A stretch of DNA of 64,000 nt from an uncultured Paracoccaceae bacterium (GCA_947501555.1 CANMWG010000001.1:2232001-2296000); one strand, 5' to 3'. Positions 8,004-17,393 are shown, counted from the first letter of the stretch. Program-made: numbers and translations. Notes: generated from the sequence alone by a model not told the origin.

Positions 8004-9178
8004 CGGTACGTGAAGTCACCTGCGGCTTTGTCCCACTTGTCGATGCAGCCCCGCTGATCATCGCACAAGAGCTGCGGTTTGCCGCCGACGAAGGGATCAG
8101 CCTGAACCTGATGAAGCAACCCTCGTGGTCGGCGCTGCGCGATATGCTTGCGCTCGGACATCTGGACGTGGCGCATATGCTGTCGCCGATGCCCATTGCG
8201 ATGACGTTGGGTGTCAGCGGTATGCAATGCCAAGTTGACGCACTGATGGTGCTGTCAATCAACGGGACGATCATTGGGGTCTCCAAACCGCTGGCCGCGA
8301 AAATGCGGAACACCGGCTGGAACACCGATTTCAATGATCCGGCAGCGGCGGCCACTGCGATTTTCGCGACCGGACACGAAAAGCTGCGGATCGGGGTGCC
8401 CTTTCCGTTCTCCATGCACCGGATGTTGCTGGGACATTGGCTGTCTGCACACCCGGCCTTCGACAAAAATCAGGTTGAAATCATCACCGTACCACCACCC
8501 CGGATGGCCGAGGCTGTGGCGGATGGGTTGCTTGATATGTTCTGCGTGGGCGAGCCTTGGGGCACAGTCGCCTTGGAACAGGATGTGGCGGAACTGATCA
8601 TCCCCGGGGTCTCAATCTGGCAATGCGCACCGGAAAAGGTGCTGGGCGCACGGCATGACTGGATTGATGAGCACCCGCAGACCACAAATGCAGTGATGCG
8701 GGCGGTCTACCGGGCGACGCGTTGGCTTGATACACCGCAGAACAAACCGCTGGCGACAGAAATCCTGGCGCGCAGCGCACATATACACTTGCCCGACAAC
8801 GCGATTGATCCGTCGATCTCGGGGCATATCAGCGGACAGAACGGGGGGATGCCAATCGATATCCCGCAATTCTTGATGTTTCACCAAAACAGCGCAAACT
8901 TCCCGTGGCGTAGTCAGGCGGCCTGGATCGGCAGCCAGATCGCACAATGGCACGGGCTTGACCCAAGGGCGGCACTGGCCACCGCACAGGATTGCTTTCG
9001 CAGCGATATCTACCGACAGCATTTGGGGCCTTTTGGGGTGAACCTGCCGGGGGCCTCCGCCAAGGTCGAAGGGGCGCTCAAGCAACCAACCCCTGTCCCC
9101 GCTACGAACGGCGAAATGATTCTCGGGCCAGATACATTCTTTGATGGCGCGATATTCGACTTTTCCGCGCAAAACTGA
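8000..9178 (+). CDS. nasS: NasS nitrate sensor (NrtA-like, cytoplasmic)
   Basis: A 392-residue protein of the NrtA/CmpA binding family without a signal peptide: it starts directly at the ligand-binding core (VTCGFVPLVDAAPLIIAQE), unlike the exported NrtA at 9425, with which it shares motifs such as DVAHMLSPMP, PFPFSMHRM and VGEPWG. That makes it the cytoplasmic nitrate sensor that holds NasT inactive until nitrate or nitrite binds. It overlaps nasT by four bases and is the last gene before the regulated leader. Family length and order (nasT-nasS-nrtA) are standard for alphaproteobacteria. Confidence 0.92.
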   Translation: MTVREVTCGFVPLVDAAPLIIAQELRFAADEGISLNLMKQPSWSALRDMLALGHLDVAHMLSPMPIAMTLGVSGMQCQVDALMVLSINGTIIGVSKPLAAKMRNTGWNTDFNDPAAAATAIFATGHEKLRIGVPFPFSMHRMLLGHWLSAHPAFDKNQVEIITVPPPRMAEAVADGLLDMFCVGEPWGTVALEQDVAELIIPGVSIWQCAPEKVLGARHDWIDEHPQTTNAVMRAVYRATRWLDTPQNKPLATEILARSAHIHLPDNAIDPSISGHISGQNGGMPIDIPQFLMFHQNSANFPWRSQAAWIGSQIAQWHGLDPRAALATAQDCFRSDIYRQHLGPFGVNLPGASAKVEGALKQPTPVPATNGEMILGPDTFFDGAIFDFSAQN

Positions 9179-9223
9179 TGAATAAATAGGCATACGCCGC
9201 ATCGCAGCATTTCCGGCTCTGCG

Positions 9224-9294
9224 CAGCACACAGCACGTGTTGAGAGATCGGCAATCTATGCGATGCTGCAATCAATAGAGACAACGCTGTCTCT
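9224..9294 (+). promoter_or_regulatory. ANTAR-type two-hairpin leader RNA
   Basis: Two hairpins precede the nrtA terminator. The second is very clear: AGAGAC (9277-9282) pairs with GTCTCT (9289-9294) around the six-base loop AACGCT, with A at loop position 1 and G at position 4, the two bases conserved in ANTAR targets. The first is CAGCAC (9224-9229) with GTGTTG (9237-9242), loop ACAGCAC, again A1 and G4 but with seven loop bases and one G-U pair. NasT should bind here and prevent formation of the terminator at 9348-9393. An additional longer pairing GCATCGC (9199-9205)/GCGATGC (9260-9266) may enclose the first hairpin. Confidence 0.78.
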
Positions 9295-9347
9295 CCCTCT
9301 CGTCCTCATTGTTTGGGGGCATCAGACCAAGAGCAAAGCCGCTCGAC

Positions 9348-9393
9348 ACCGCCGCACACCTCCTCCCGTGCGGTATTGTCGGGCGGTTTTTTT
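9348..9393 (+). terminator. Rho-independent terminator in the nrtA leader
   Basis: ACCGCC (9348-9353) can pair with GGCGGT (9382-9387), with an inner GCAC/GTGC hairpin, and the stem is followed by seven T residues at 9387-9393. It lies 31 bp upstream of nrtA, behind the ANTAR-type hairpins, so it is the expected attenuator of the nitrate operon. An alternative hairpin CCGCAC (9352-9357)/GTGCGG (9368-9373) competes for the same bases. Confidence 0.75.
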
Positions 9394-9424
9394 GTTTTGC
9401 GCAACGCCGAAAGGACCGCAGCCT

Positions 9425-10795
9425 ATGAAGACTACCTTCCACCTGGCACTCGCCTCAACCATGCTGATGAGCACAACAGCCATGGCGCAGTCGCTTGATC
9501 TTGAGATCGAAGATCTGACCTTTGGCTTTATTAAGCTGACGGATATGGCCCCTTTGGCCATTGCATATGAAAACGGTTACTTCGAGGACGAAGGGTTGTT
9601 CGTGACCCTTGAAGCGCAGGCAAACTGGAAAGTTCTGCTCGACGGCGTAATTTCCGGCGAACTTGACGGCGCACACATGCTGGCCGGTCAGCCTTTGGCC
9701 GCGACAATCGGCTACGGTACAGAAGCGCATATTATCACGCCCTTCTCAATGGACCTCAACGGCAACGGCATCACCGTTTCCAACGAAATCTGGGAAGCGA
9801 TGAAGCCAAACGTGCCATTGATGGAAGACGGGCGTCCGCAGCACCCAATTAGTGCCGCTGCCATGGCCCCCGTCGTCGAAGACTACAAAGACCAAGGTAT
9901 CCCGTTCAACATGGGCATGGTGTTCCCTGTCTCCACACATAACTACGAAATCCGTTACTGGCTGGCCGCTGGCGGCCTGCAGCCTGGCTATTACTCTCCA
10001 CAGGATATCTCGGGCCAGATTGGTGCTGACGTTCTGCTGTCTGTGACCCCTCCCCCACAGATGCCCGCAACGATGGAAGCTGGCACAATCTTTGGCTACG
10101 CTGTGGGTGAGCCTTGGAACCAGCAGGCCGTGTTCAAAGGGATCGGTGTTCCAGTCATCACCGATTACGACATGTGGAAAAACAATCCCGAGAAAGTCTT
10201 TGGGATCACCGCTGAATTCGCGGAAGAAAACCCAAACACCACCATCGCTTTGACCAAAGCCCTGATCCGAGCCGCTATCTGGCTGGATGAAAACGACAAC
10301 GCCAACCGTGAAGAAGCGGTCGAAATCTTGTCGCGCTCAGAATATGTGGGTGCAGACGAAGAAGTCATCGCGAACTCTATGACTGGCTTTTTTGAGTTTG
10401 AAAAAGGCGACGTGCGCCCAGCCCCAGACTTCAACGTGTTCTTCCGCTATAACGCGACTTACCCGTTCTATTCGGATGCGATTTGGTATCTAACACAGAT
10501 GCGTCGCTGGGGTCAGATCGCCGAGCCGAAGTCCGACGAATGGTTCTTCGAAACTGCAGCCTCCGTTTACCGCCCTGACATCTATCTAGACGCGGCGCGG
10601 ATGCTGGTTGACGAAGGCATGGCAAATGAGGCCGACTTCCCTTGGGACAGCGACGGGTTCAAGGCACCGACGCCTGCAGCTGATATCATCGATGGCATTC
10701 CCTACGATGGCACACAGCCAAACGCTTACCTCGATAGCCTGCCGATTGGTCTGAAAGGCGAACAGATCATCGTCGGCAGCGAAATCCAAGGCTAA
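9425..10795 (+). CDS. nrtA: Nitrate ABC transporter periplasmic binding protein NrtA
   Basis: A 456-residue CmpA/NrtA-family protein that captures nitrate/nitrite in the periplasm. The start at 9425 has AAAGGA upstream and opens with a Sec signal ([22 protein letters not shown]); an earlier in-frame start at 9263 would lie within the leader and is rejected. Matching motifs to Nas[61 protein letters not shown]. It has no lipobox cysteine, so it is soluble rather than lipid-anchored as in cyanobacteria. It is the first structural gene after the attenuator and is followed by the permease after an 80-bp gap containing a strong inverted repeat. Confidence 0.93.
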   Translation: MKTTFHLALASTMLMSTTAMAQSLDLEIEDLTFGFIKLTDMAPLAIAYENGYFEDEGLFVTLEAQANWKVLLDGVISGELDGAHMLAGQPLAATIGYGTEAHIITPFSMDLNGNGITVSNEIWEAMKPNVPLMEDGRPQHPISAAAMAPVVEDYKDQGIPFNMGMVFPVSTHNYEIRYWLAAGGLQPGYYSPQDISGQIGADVLLSVTPPPQMPATMEAGTIFGYAVGEPWNQQAVFKGIGVPVITDYDMWKNNPEKVFGITAEFAEENPNTTIALTKALIRAAIWLDENDNANREEAVEILSRSEYVGADEEVIANSMTGFFEFEKGDVRPAPDFNVFFRYNATYPFYSDAIWYLTQMRRWGQIAEPKSDEWFFETAASVYRPDIYLDAARMLVDEGMANEADFPWDSDGFKAPTPAADIIDGIPYDGTQPNAYLDSLPIGLKGEQIIVGSEIQG

Positions 10796-10811
10796 ACCCT
10801 GAACGCAAAAC

Positions 10812-10841
10812 GTATGTACGGCATCTGTACGCCGTACATAC
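10812..10841 (+). repeat. 11-bp inverted repeat between nrtA and nrtB
   Basis: A perfect stem, GTATGTACGGC (10812-10822) with GCCGTACATAC (10831-10841), encloses the loop ATCTGTAC. It has no T-run, so it is more likely an mRNA-stabilising or processing hairpin between nrtA (needed in high amount) and nrtB than a terminator. The loop and stem belong to the TCTGTAC repeat type also seen near 22750 and 51900. Confidence 0.7.
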
Positions 10842-10874
10842 GCCTTCTGTATGCTCAAAAACCTGAGGCACGCT

Positions 10875-11945
10875 ATGACCGCCATCGACCCAGAAACACT
10901 CGATACCGAAGCCCGCCGCGCACGGCTATTCACCCGGATCAACAAGGCAGATGCATGGTTCCAAGTTCTGGGCCTTGCTTGGCTCACGCCCATCTTGAAA
11001 GCCGCCGCAGGGGATAATCCCAAGGCGCAAGTGGGTGAAATCTGGCGCCTTCTGGGCGTGCCACTCCTGGCAATCGCCTTGTTTTTAATGGCCTGGAGCG
11101 TGCTTGCACCCAAAGTGCAAACATCACTCGGCGCCATCCCCGGCCCCGCGCAAGTGTGGGAACAGGTTGGCGAATTGCACGCTGATGCCGTGCGCGAAGG
11201 CGAAAAGGAAGCGGCCTTCTATGTCCGGCAAGATGAACGCAACGCCGAACACATCGCCAACAACGAGCCCGACAAAGTGCGCGACCGCATTTATACAGGC
11301 AAACCAACGTATTACAGCCAAATCTGGACTAGCATCCAGACCGTTTTCTTCGGCTTTCTGATCGCCTCGGTTATCGCAATTCCCCTTGGGATCATGGCGG
11401 GCCTCAGCGCAACAGCCAACGCCGCTTTGAACCCGTTGATCCAAATCTTCAAACCTGTTTCACCACTGGCGTGGTTGCCGATTGTGACGATGATCGTCTC
11501 GGCGACTTACGCAAGCGACGGGTTCTTTGCGAAGTCCTTCCTTGTGTCGGCCATCACCGTGACGCTCTGTTCACTTTGGCCCACGCTGATCAACACCGCA
11601 CTGGGTGTGGCCAGCATCGACAAGGACCTTGTGAACGTCTCCAAGGTGTTGAAAATGAACACCTATACCAAGATCACCAAACTGGTGCTGCCCTCGGCTT
11701 TGCCGCTGATCTTCACAGGTTTGCGTCTGTCACTGGGTGTAGGTTGGATGGTTCTGATTGCCGCTGAAATGCTCGCGCAAAACCCCGGTTTAGGCAAGTT
11801 CGTCTGGGACGAATTCCAGAATGGATCGTCGCAATCACTGGCCCGGATCATGGTGGCGGTTCTGACTATCGGGATCATCGGCTTCGCCCTCGACCGGATC
11901 ATGTATGCGCTGCAGTCGCTCTTCACCTTCACGAATAACCGGTGA
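10875..11945 (+). CDS. nrtB: Nitrate ABC transporter permease NrtB
   Basis: A 356-residue inner-membrane permease of the BPD (SsuC/NrtB) type. One transmembrane helix near residues 65-90 is followed by a long soluble segment, then a cluster of helices containing the EAA-loop region near VSKVLKMNTYTKITKLVLPSA. The ATG at 10875 has a GAGG site nearby and is preferred over the in-frame ATG at 10851 close to the inverted repeat. The 3' end overlaps the ATPase gene by GTGA. The extended segment between the first and later helices (about residues 100-150) is charged and typical of NrtB relatives. Confidence 0.92.
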   Translation: MTAIDPETLDTEARRARLFTRINKADAWFQVLGLAWLTPILKAAAGDNPKAQVGEIWRLLGVPLLAIALFLMAWSVLAPKVQTSLGAIPGPAQVWEQVGELHADAVREGEKEAAFYVRQDERNAEHIANNEPDKVRDRIYTGKPTYYSQIWTSIQTVFFGFLIASVIAIPLGIMAGLSATANAALNPLIQIFKPVSPLAWLPIVTMIVSATYASDGFFAKSFLVSAITVTLCSLWPTLINTALGVASIDKDLVNVSKVLKMNTYTKITKLVLPSALPLIFTGLRLSLGVGWMVLIAAEMLAQNPGLGKFVWDEFQNGSSQSLARIMVAVLTIGIIGFALDRIMYALQSLFTFTNNR

Positions 11946-13627
11946 GTGACATGAGCATTCTGAAACTCGAAAACCTGTCCAAGAGCTTTGGTGTCGGCAC
12001 CGCAGAGGCCAAAGTTCTTAACGACATCAACCTGGAAGTTGAAGAAGGTGAATTCCTTGTTTTGCTTGGCTTTTCAGGCACCGGCAAGACAACACTGATC
12101 AACATGCTGGCGGGCATCGACATGCCCACCAACGGCAGCGTGTCCTTCAAAGGCAAGCCCGTCACCGGCCCCGGCCCAGAGCGTGGCGTGATCTTCCAAA
12201 GCTATTCGCTGATGCCTTGGCTGACAGTCAGCGGCAACGTCAGCCTTGCGGTCGAAACGGTGTTCCCGAAACTGTCCAAGGCTGAACGCGCTGAAAAAGT
12301 GGCACACTACGTCAAAATGGTTGGCCTTAGCCACGCGGCCTCGCGTCGCCCCGCTGAACTATCCGGCGGAATGCGTCAACGGGTTAACGTCGCCCGTGCG
12401 CTGGCCATGAACCCCGAAGTTTTGCTGTTGGATGAGCCGCTCTCAGCGCTTGACGCATTGACCCGCGCCAATCTAGCGGATGAGATCGAACACATCTGGG
12501 AAGCCGACAAAAAGACCTGCGTGCTGATCACCAATGACGTGGACGAGGCCATTGTTCTGGCCGACCGCATTATCGTGCTGAACCCCAACGGGACCTTGGG
12601 CGAAGAGTTCAAAGTCAGCATCCCTCGGCCCCGCGATCGGGTTGAGATGAACAACGATGAAACCTTCAAAAAGCTGCGTGCCGATGTCACCAGCTACCTC
12701 ATGGATGTGGGCATTGAAGCCAAGGTCGAAGGCTCGCGCCAACTACCGGATGTGACCCCCATTCACGGTGTCCCTGCCGCCGTCGCCCAAGCCCAAGACG
12801 GGATGATTGAGAACCGTTTCCTTGATTTTTCTCAACTGGATAAGGTCTATCCGACACCCAAAGGTCCATTGACCGTGGTTGAGGATTTCGACCTCAAGAT
12901 CAACAAAGGTGAATTTATCAGTCTGATAGGCCATTCCGGATGTGGGAAATCCACGGTGCTGACCATGGCTGCAGGGCTGAATGAAATCAGCAAGGGCGCA
13001 ATTAAGCTTGATGGGCGGCATGTTGAGGGCGCGGATCCCGAACGCGCTGTTGTGTTCCAGTCACCCAACCTTTTCCCATGGCTGACCGCCCGTGAAAACG
13101 TGGCAATTGGGGTGGACAAAGTCTACCCGCGTGCCTCGGTCGCAGAACGTCAAGATGTGGTAGAATACTACCTTGAACGCGTTGGCCTTGCTGACAGCAT
13201 GAACAAAGGGGCCGCTGATCTTTCAAACGGCATGAAGCAACGCGTCGGCATCGCCCGCGCCTTTGCACTGTCGCCCAAATTGCTACTGCTGGATGAGCCT
13301 TTCGGGATGCTCGACAGCCTGACCCGGTGGGAACTGCAAGAGGTTTTGATGGAGGTGTGGTCACGCACCAAAGTCACCGCAATTTGTGTCACCCATGACG
13401 TGGACGAAGCGATTTTGCTGGCCGACCGCGTAGTGATGATGACAAACGGCCCGCAAGCAACCATCGGCAAGATCACCGACGTAAAACTGCCCCGCCCACG
13501 CACCCGTAAGGCGCTGCTTGAGCACCCTGATTACTACACCTACCGCCAAGAAGTGCTCGATTTCCTTGAGGAATACGAACACGGCGCCAAGCCTAAACCG
13601 AAACCCAAAGCCATCGCTGCGGAGTAA
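11942..13627 (+). CDS. Fused two-domain nitrate ABC transporter ATPase (NrtD-NrtD type)
   Basis: A single 561-residue chain with two complete ABC nucleotide-binding domains in tandem, about 5-235 and 293-545. Domain 1 has Walker A GFSGTGKTT (43-51), signature LSGGM (140-144) and Walker B LLLDEP; its H-loop reads ITNDVDEA, with Asn198 where the switch His is expected. Domain 2 has GHSGCGKST (330-338), a slightly altered signature LSNGM (427-431) and a normal H-loop VTHDVDEA (His485). So one composite ATP site may be degenerate. It starts with GTG overlapping nrtB's stop; an ATG at 11951 is the alternative. In cyanobacteria these domains are separate NrtC and NrtD proteins. The lysine/proline-rich tail (KPKPKPK) is unremarkable. 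Confidence 0.9.
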   Translation: MSDMSILKLENLSKSFGVGTAEAKVLNDINLEVEEGEFLVLLGFSGTGKTTLINMLAGIDMPTNGSVSFKGKPVTGPGPERGVIFQSYSLMPWLTVSGNVSLAVETVFPKLSKAERAEKVAHYVKMVGLSHAASRRPAELSGGMRQRVNVARALAMNPEVLLLDEPLSALDALTRANLADEIEHIWEADKKTCVLITNDVDEAIVLADRIIVLNPNGTLGEEFKVSIPRPRDRVEMNNDETFKKLRADVTSYLMDVGIEAKVEGSRQLPDVTPIHGVPAAVAQAQDGMIENRFLDFSQLDKVYPTPKGPLTVVEDFDLKINKGEFISLIGHSGCGKSTVLTMAAGLNEISKGAIKLDGRHVEGADPERAVVFQSPNLFPWLTARENVAIGVDKVYPRASVAERQDVVEYYLERVGLADSMNKGAADLSNGMKQRVGIARAFALSPKLLLLDEPFGMLDSLTRWELQEVLMEVWSRTKVTAICVTHDVDEAILLADRVVMMTNGPQATIGKITDVKLPRPRTRKALLEHPDYYTYRQEVLDFLEEYEHGAKPKPKPKAIAAE

Positions 13628-13632
13628 GCCTC

Positions 13633-14058
13633 ATGACCCCAGACCAAATCACTTTGATCCAGGAAAGTTTCACCAAAGTCGCGCCAATCAGCGATGCAGC
13701 AGCCGAGATTTTCTATGCCCGGCTCTTTGAAATCGCCCCCGAGGTGAAGCCCTACTTCAAGAACGACATGACCGAACAGGGGGCCAAGCTGATGGCAACG
13801 CTTAGCGTTGTGGTCAACGGGTTGCGCGATCTGGAAAAGATCGTGCCTGTGGCGCAGAAATTGGCGGTCAAACACGTCGACTACGGTGTGAAGGCCGAAG
13901 ACTACACGCAAGTTGGCTCCGCGTTGATCTATACCCTTGGCCAAGGCTTGCAGGATGATTTCACCCCCGAACTGCAAGAGGCCTGGGTGCAGGCCTACAC
14001 GACCCTGTCAGGCGTCATGATCGATGCGGCCTATGGCAGCACCAAAGCGGCCGAATAA
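13633..14058 (+). CDS. Single-domain globin (haemoglobin-like)
   Basis: A 141-residue globin of the bacterial haemoglobin/flavohaemoglobin N-domain family. Phe42 (in PYFKNDM) fits the CD1 phenylalanine and His81 (in VKHVDYGV) the proximal haem ligand; the length is that of a globin domain alone, with no FAD/NAD reductase part. It lies five bases after the ATPase gene (with GGAG at the end of that gene as ribosome site), within the nitrate operon. It could bind or detoxify nitric oxide formed during nitrite reduction, or bind nitrite; redox partner and function are inferred from context only. Confidence 0.85.
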   Translation: MTPDQITLIQESFTKVAPISDAAAEIFYARLFEIAPEVKPYFKNDMTEQGAKLMATLSVVVNGLRDLEKIVPVAQKLAVKHVDYGVKAEDYTQVGSALIYTLGQGLQDDFTPELQEAWVQAYTTLSGVMIDAAYGSTKAAE

Positions 14059-14172
14059 GCCCTTAAAATTTATCGTGAATCTTAGATCCATGACCATGCG
14101 AAAGAAGCAATATGGAAACCGAACGTAAACGAATAGCTGGCAGCCTCTGGGAAGTTTCCCAGGAGGGCGAGC

Positions 14173-14589
14173 ATGACACCGGCACAAGTCGAATTAGTCA
14201 AAGACGGATTCCAGATCATATATCAGGAAAAACAGGACTTCGCGCGCAGCTTTTTCACGTTTCTGTTTCAGGTCATTCCGGGCATACGCACATCGTTTCC
14301 CGAAGATATGACAGATCAACAACGCAAACTGGCGGAAACACTGACTTACGTCATCTATCACCTGCACGATCCCGCAGCATTGCAAAAATCGGCCGAACTG
14401 CTCGCCGACAGGCACATCGGTCCCCAAGCCCGACCACCGCATTTCGTTGCGGCAGCCGTTGCTTTGGAAAAAGCGCTGCAAAAACACATTTCACCCAACT
14501 TGCCGCAGCAAGAATTGGATGCTTGGCAGCAGGCCTTCTTTCTGGTCACCGACATGATGACGGAATCGCTGGGGATCAACGCAGCCTAG
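14173..14589 (+). CDS. Second single-domain globin-like protein
   Basis: A 138-residue protein similar in layout to its neighbour: Phe42 (TSFPEDM) and His81 (ADRHIG) fall at exactly the same positions as CD1 Phe and proximal His there, yet overall identity is modest. An AGGAGG ribosome site precedes the ATG. The segment after the proximal His is altered (IGPQARPPH instead of VDYGVKAED), so haem-pocket properties may differ. The 114-bp gap to the first globin and its position before nirB suggest a duplication followed by divergence inside the nas operon. A longer reading in another frame across 14112-14630 is an artefact. Confidence 0.78.
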   Translation: MTPAQVELVKDGFQIIYQEKQDFARSFFTFLFQVIPGIRTSFPEDMTDQQRKLAETLTYVIYHLHDPAALQKSAELLADRHIGPQARPPHFVAAAVALEKALQKHISPNLPQQELDAWQQAFFLVTDMMTESLGINAA

Positions 14590-14622
14590 CGCGCGTCACA
14601 TCCTCCAACTTTGGGGGATGTT

Positions 14623-17055
14623 ATGTCTAAGAAACTGATCGTCATCGGCGCGGGCATGGCCACAGGCCGCGCATTGGAACATATCTTTGACGCGGGGGCT
14701 GACTATGACGTTACCCTGTTCAATGCAGAGCCACGCGGGAACTACAACCGCATCATGCTGTCGCCTGTTTTGTCCGGCGACAAGTCCTACGAAGAAATCG
14801 TCACCCACGACGCCGCATGGTACGACGCCAATAGCGTGACCTGCCGCTTTGGTGAACGGATTGCCCAAATTGACCGTGCAGCCAAGACCGTCACCGCTGA
14901 AAATGGTGATGTGCTGCCTTATGACAAGCTGATGTTTGGCACGGGCTCAAACCCGTTTATGATCCCCCTGCCCGGCCATGATCTGGAAGGCGTGATCGCC
15001 TACCGCGATCTGGAGGACACCGAGCGGATGATGGACCTTGGCCCTGACAACAAGGTTGTCGTGATCGGCGGTGGGCTTCTGGGGCTTGAAGCCGCGGCAG
15101 GCATGGCCCTGCGCGGCGTCGATGTTACCGTGGTACATATCATGGGCCACCTGATGGAGCGGCAGTTGGATGAAGCGGCGGGTTATCTGCTGCGCAAGGC
15201 GCTGGTCGACAAAGGGATCACCGTCAAATGCTCGGCCAATTCCAAGGAAATCCTGGGTGAAAACGGGCATGTCAAAGCGCTCTTGCTCGACGATGGCACT
15301 GAACTACCCTGTGACCTGCTGGTCATGGCCGTAGGCATCCGCCCCAATGTGAAACTCGCCGCTGACAGCGGTTTGGCCGTGGGCAAAGGTATCCATGTGG
15401 ATGACCAGATGCTGACATCTGACCCCGATATTCTGGCCGTGGGCGAATGTGTGGAACATGATGGGGCGATCTTTGGGCTTGTGGCTCCGCTCTATGACCA
15501 GGCCAAAGTAGCCGCCCTGACACTGCAGGGGGAAGAGGCGAAATTCGTACAAAAGGAAATCTCGACCAAGCTGAAAGTCACGGGCTGTGACCTGTTCAGC
15601 GCGGGCGATTTTGCGGATGGCGAAGGGCGCGAAGACATCGTGTTCCGCGATCCGGCCCGAGGTGTCTACCGGCGCTTGGTCATCGAAAACGATGTGGTTA
15701 TCGGGGCGGTGATGTATGGCGACACCGCCGACAGCAACTGGTTCTTTGGCCTGATCAAAGACAAGACCGACATCGCCGAGATGCGCGACACGCTGATCTT
15801 TGGGCCTGCCTATCAGGGGGGAACCCCCATGGACCCGTTAGCAGCCGTTGCAGCCTTACCGCGTGATGCGGAAATCTGCGGGTGCAACGGCATATGTAAG
15901 GGTCAAATTGAAGATGCAATCGCCGAAGGCGCGACTGACCTTGGTGCTGTACGCGCGGTCACCAAAGCCTCGGGATCGTGTGGCACATGCACTGGCCTTG
16001 TTGAACAGGTCCTCGCAGTCACGTTAGGCGATGATTTCGTGATCCCAGCGGCAGCATCGATCTGCGGCTGCACCGACATGACCCATGAAGACGTGCGGCG
16101 CATGATCAAGAGCCGGACACTTACATCGATGCAGGCCGTTTTTCAGGAATGCGGGTGGAAGACATCTTGCGGCTGCCACGTTTGCCGCCCCGCGTTGAAT
16201 TTCTATCTTTTGGCCGATTGGCCGATCGAATACCAGGACGATCCACAATCCCGTTTCATCAACGAACGCAAGCACGCCAACATCCAAAAAGACGGCACAT
16301 TCAGCGTTGTGCCGCGCATGTGGGGTGGCATTACCACGCCCGATGAGCTGCGCGCGATTGCCGATGCTGCCGACAAATACATGGTGCCGACCGTCAAGGT
16401 TACCGGCGGCCAGCGGATCGATTTGCTGGGTGTCAAAGGCGAGGATCTGCCCGCCATATGGAAAGATCTGAATGATGCGGGCATGGTTTCAGGCTATGCC
16501 TATTCCAAAGGGCTGCGCACGGTCAAAACCTGTGTGGGCACGGATCATTGCCGGTTTGGTACGCAGGACAGCACCGGGCTTGGTATCAAGCTGGAAAAGA
16601 CGCTGCACGGATCATGGACCCCGCATAAGCTGAAACTTGGCGTCTCGGGCTGCCCACGAAACTGTGCCGAGGCGACTTGCAAAGACATCGGTGTGATCTG
16701 TGTCGACAGTGGCTATCAGGTCAGCATCGGCGGTGCGGCGGGTATGGACGTCAAGGAAACGGAACTGCTGATCCAAGTCCCAACAGAGGATGAGACCATC
16801 CTTGTGATCAAGGCGATCACCCAGCTTTACCGCGAAAACGCCAAATATCTGGACCGGATTTACAAGTGGCTGGGCAAGGTCGGGATGGATTGGGTCAAGG
16901 AACAGATCGACGATCTGGACAATCGTCAGGCCTTGGTTGACCGGTTTGAGCTATCCCAGTCTGTCTACCGGCACGACCCTTGGGCGAAGCATATTGAGGA
17001 TAAGGCAGAGACCTATCAACCCCTGGCAAACCTACCCCTGGAGGCCGCAGAATGA
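14623..17055 (+). CDS. nirB: Assimilatory nitrite reductase large subunit NirB
   Basis: An 810-residue NAD(P)H-dependent nitrite reductase reducing nitrite to ammonium in the cytoplasm. Domains in order: FAD/NAD-binding oxidoreductase (1-290; GAGMATGRALEHI at the N-terminus), a BFD-like [2Fe-2S] region with CGCNGICKG from residue 419 and a second CGCTD/CGCHVCRP module to about 530, the ferredoxin-like half domain, and the sirohaem/4Fe-4S domain with Cys637, Cys643 (CVGTDHC) and Cys677, Cys681 (GCPRNC). The start at 14623 follows GGGGGA; an upstream TTG is not needed. It overlaps nirD by ATGA. Confidence 0.96.
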   Translation: MSKKLIVIGAGMATGRALEHIFDAGADYDVTLFNAEPRGNYNRIMLSPVLSGDKSYEEIVTHDAAWYDANSVTCRFGERIAQIDRAAKTVTAENGDVLPYDKLMFGTGSNPFMIPLPGHDLEGVIAYRDLEDTERMMDLGPDNKVVVIGGGLLGLEAAAGMALRGVDVTVVHIMGHLMERQLDEAAGYLLRKALVDKGITVKCSANSKEILGENGHVKALLLDDGTELPCDLLVMAVGIRPNVKLAADSGLAVGKGIHVDDQMLTSDPDILAVGECVEHDGAIFGLVAPLYDQAKVAALTLQGEEAKFVQKEISTKLKVTGCDLFSAGDFADGEGREDIVFRDPARGVYRRLVIENDVVIGAVMYGDTADSNWFFGLIKDKTDIAEMRDTLIFGPAYQGGTPMDPLAAVAALPRDAEICGCNGICKGQIEDAIAEGATDLGAVRAVTKASGSCGTCTGLVEQVLAVTLGDDFVIPAAASICGCTDMTHEDVRRMIKSRTLTSMQAVFQECGWKTSCGCHVCRPALNFYLLADWPIEYQDDPQSRFINERKHANIQKDGTFSVVPRMWGGITTPDELRAIADAADKYMVPTVKVTGGQRIDLLGVKGEDLPAIWKDLNDAGMVSGYAYSKGLRTVKTCVGTDHCRFGTQDSTGLGIKLEKTLHGSWTPHKLKLGVSGCPRNCAEATCKDIGVICVDSGYQVSIGGAAGMDVKETELLIQVPTEDETILVIKAITQLYRENAKYLDRIYKWLGKVGMDWVKEQIDDLDNRQALVDRFELSQSVYRHDPWAKHIEDKAETYQPLANLPLEAAE

Positions 17056-17393
17056 GCGACTGGATCGACATCGCCCCACTCGACGCCGTGGCCCAGCGCG
17101 GGGCCCGGATGATCAAGACCGCCCATGGCTGCATCGCCGTGTTTCGCACTGCGGATGACGAGGTTTTCGCGCTAGATAACGCCTGCCCACATAAACAAGG
17201 GCCATTGGCCGAAGGCATCGTGCATGGAAAGGCCGTGACGTGCCCGCTACACAACTGGGTCATCAGCCTGGAAACCGGCATGGTCCAAGGCGCGGACGAA
17301 GGTCAGGTGGCGACATATCCTGCCCGCGTGGACGATGGGCGCATCTTGCTCGACCGCGCCTTCCTGACGGATCGCCGATTGGCTGCCGAATGA
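17052..17393 (+). CDS. nirD: Nitrite reductase small subunit NirD (Rieske-like)
   Basis: A 113-residue Rieske-fold protein that forms the small subunit of the NADH-nitrite reductase. The cluster ligands are visible as CPHKQG and CPLHNW (two Cys-x-His pairs), which means this NirD still binds a [2Fe-2S] cluster, unlike enterobacterial NirD proteins that have lost the ligands. It is joined to nirB and nasA on both sides by 4-bp ATGA overlaps, consistent with strict co-expression. Confidence 0.94.
   Translation: MSDWIDIAPLDAVAQRGARMIKTAHGCIAVFRTADDEVFALDNACPHKQGPLAEGIVHGKAVTCPLHNWVISLETGMVQGADEGQVATYPARVDDGRILLDRAFLTDRRLAAE

Noticed and set aside
14112..14630. 172-codon frame overlapping the second globin
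   Set aside because: The globin frame has the haem-ligand pattern and an AGGAGG site; this frame has neither.
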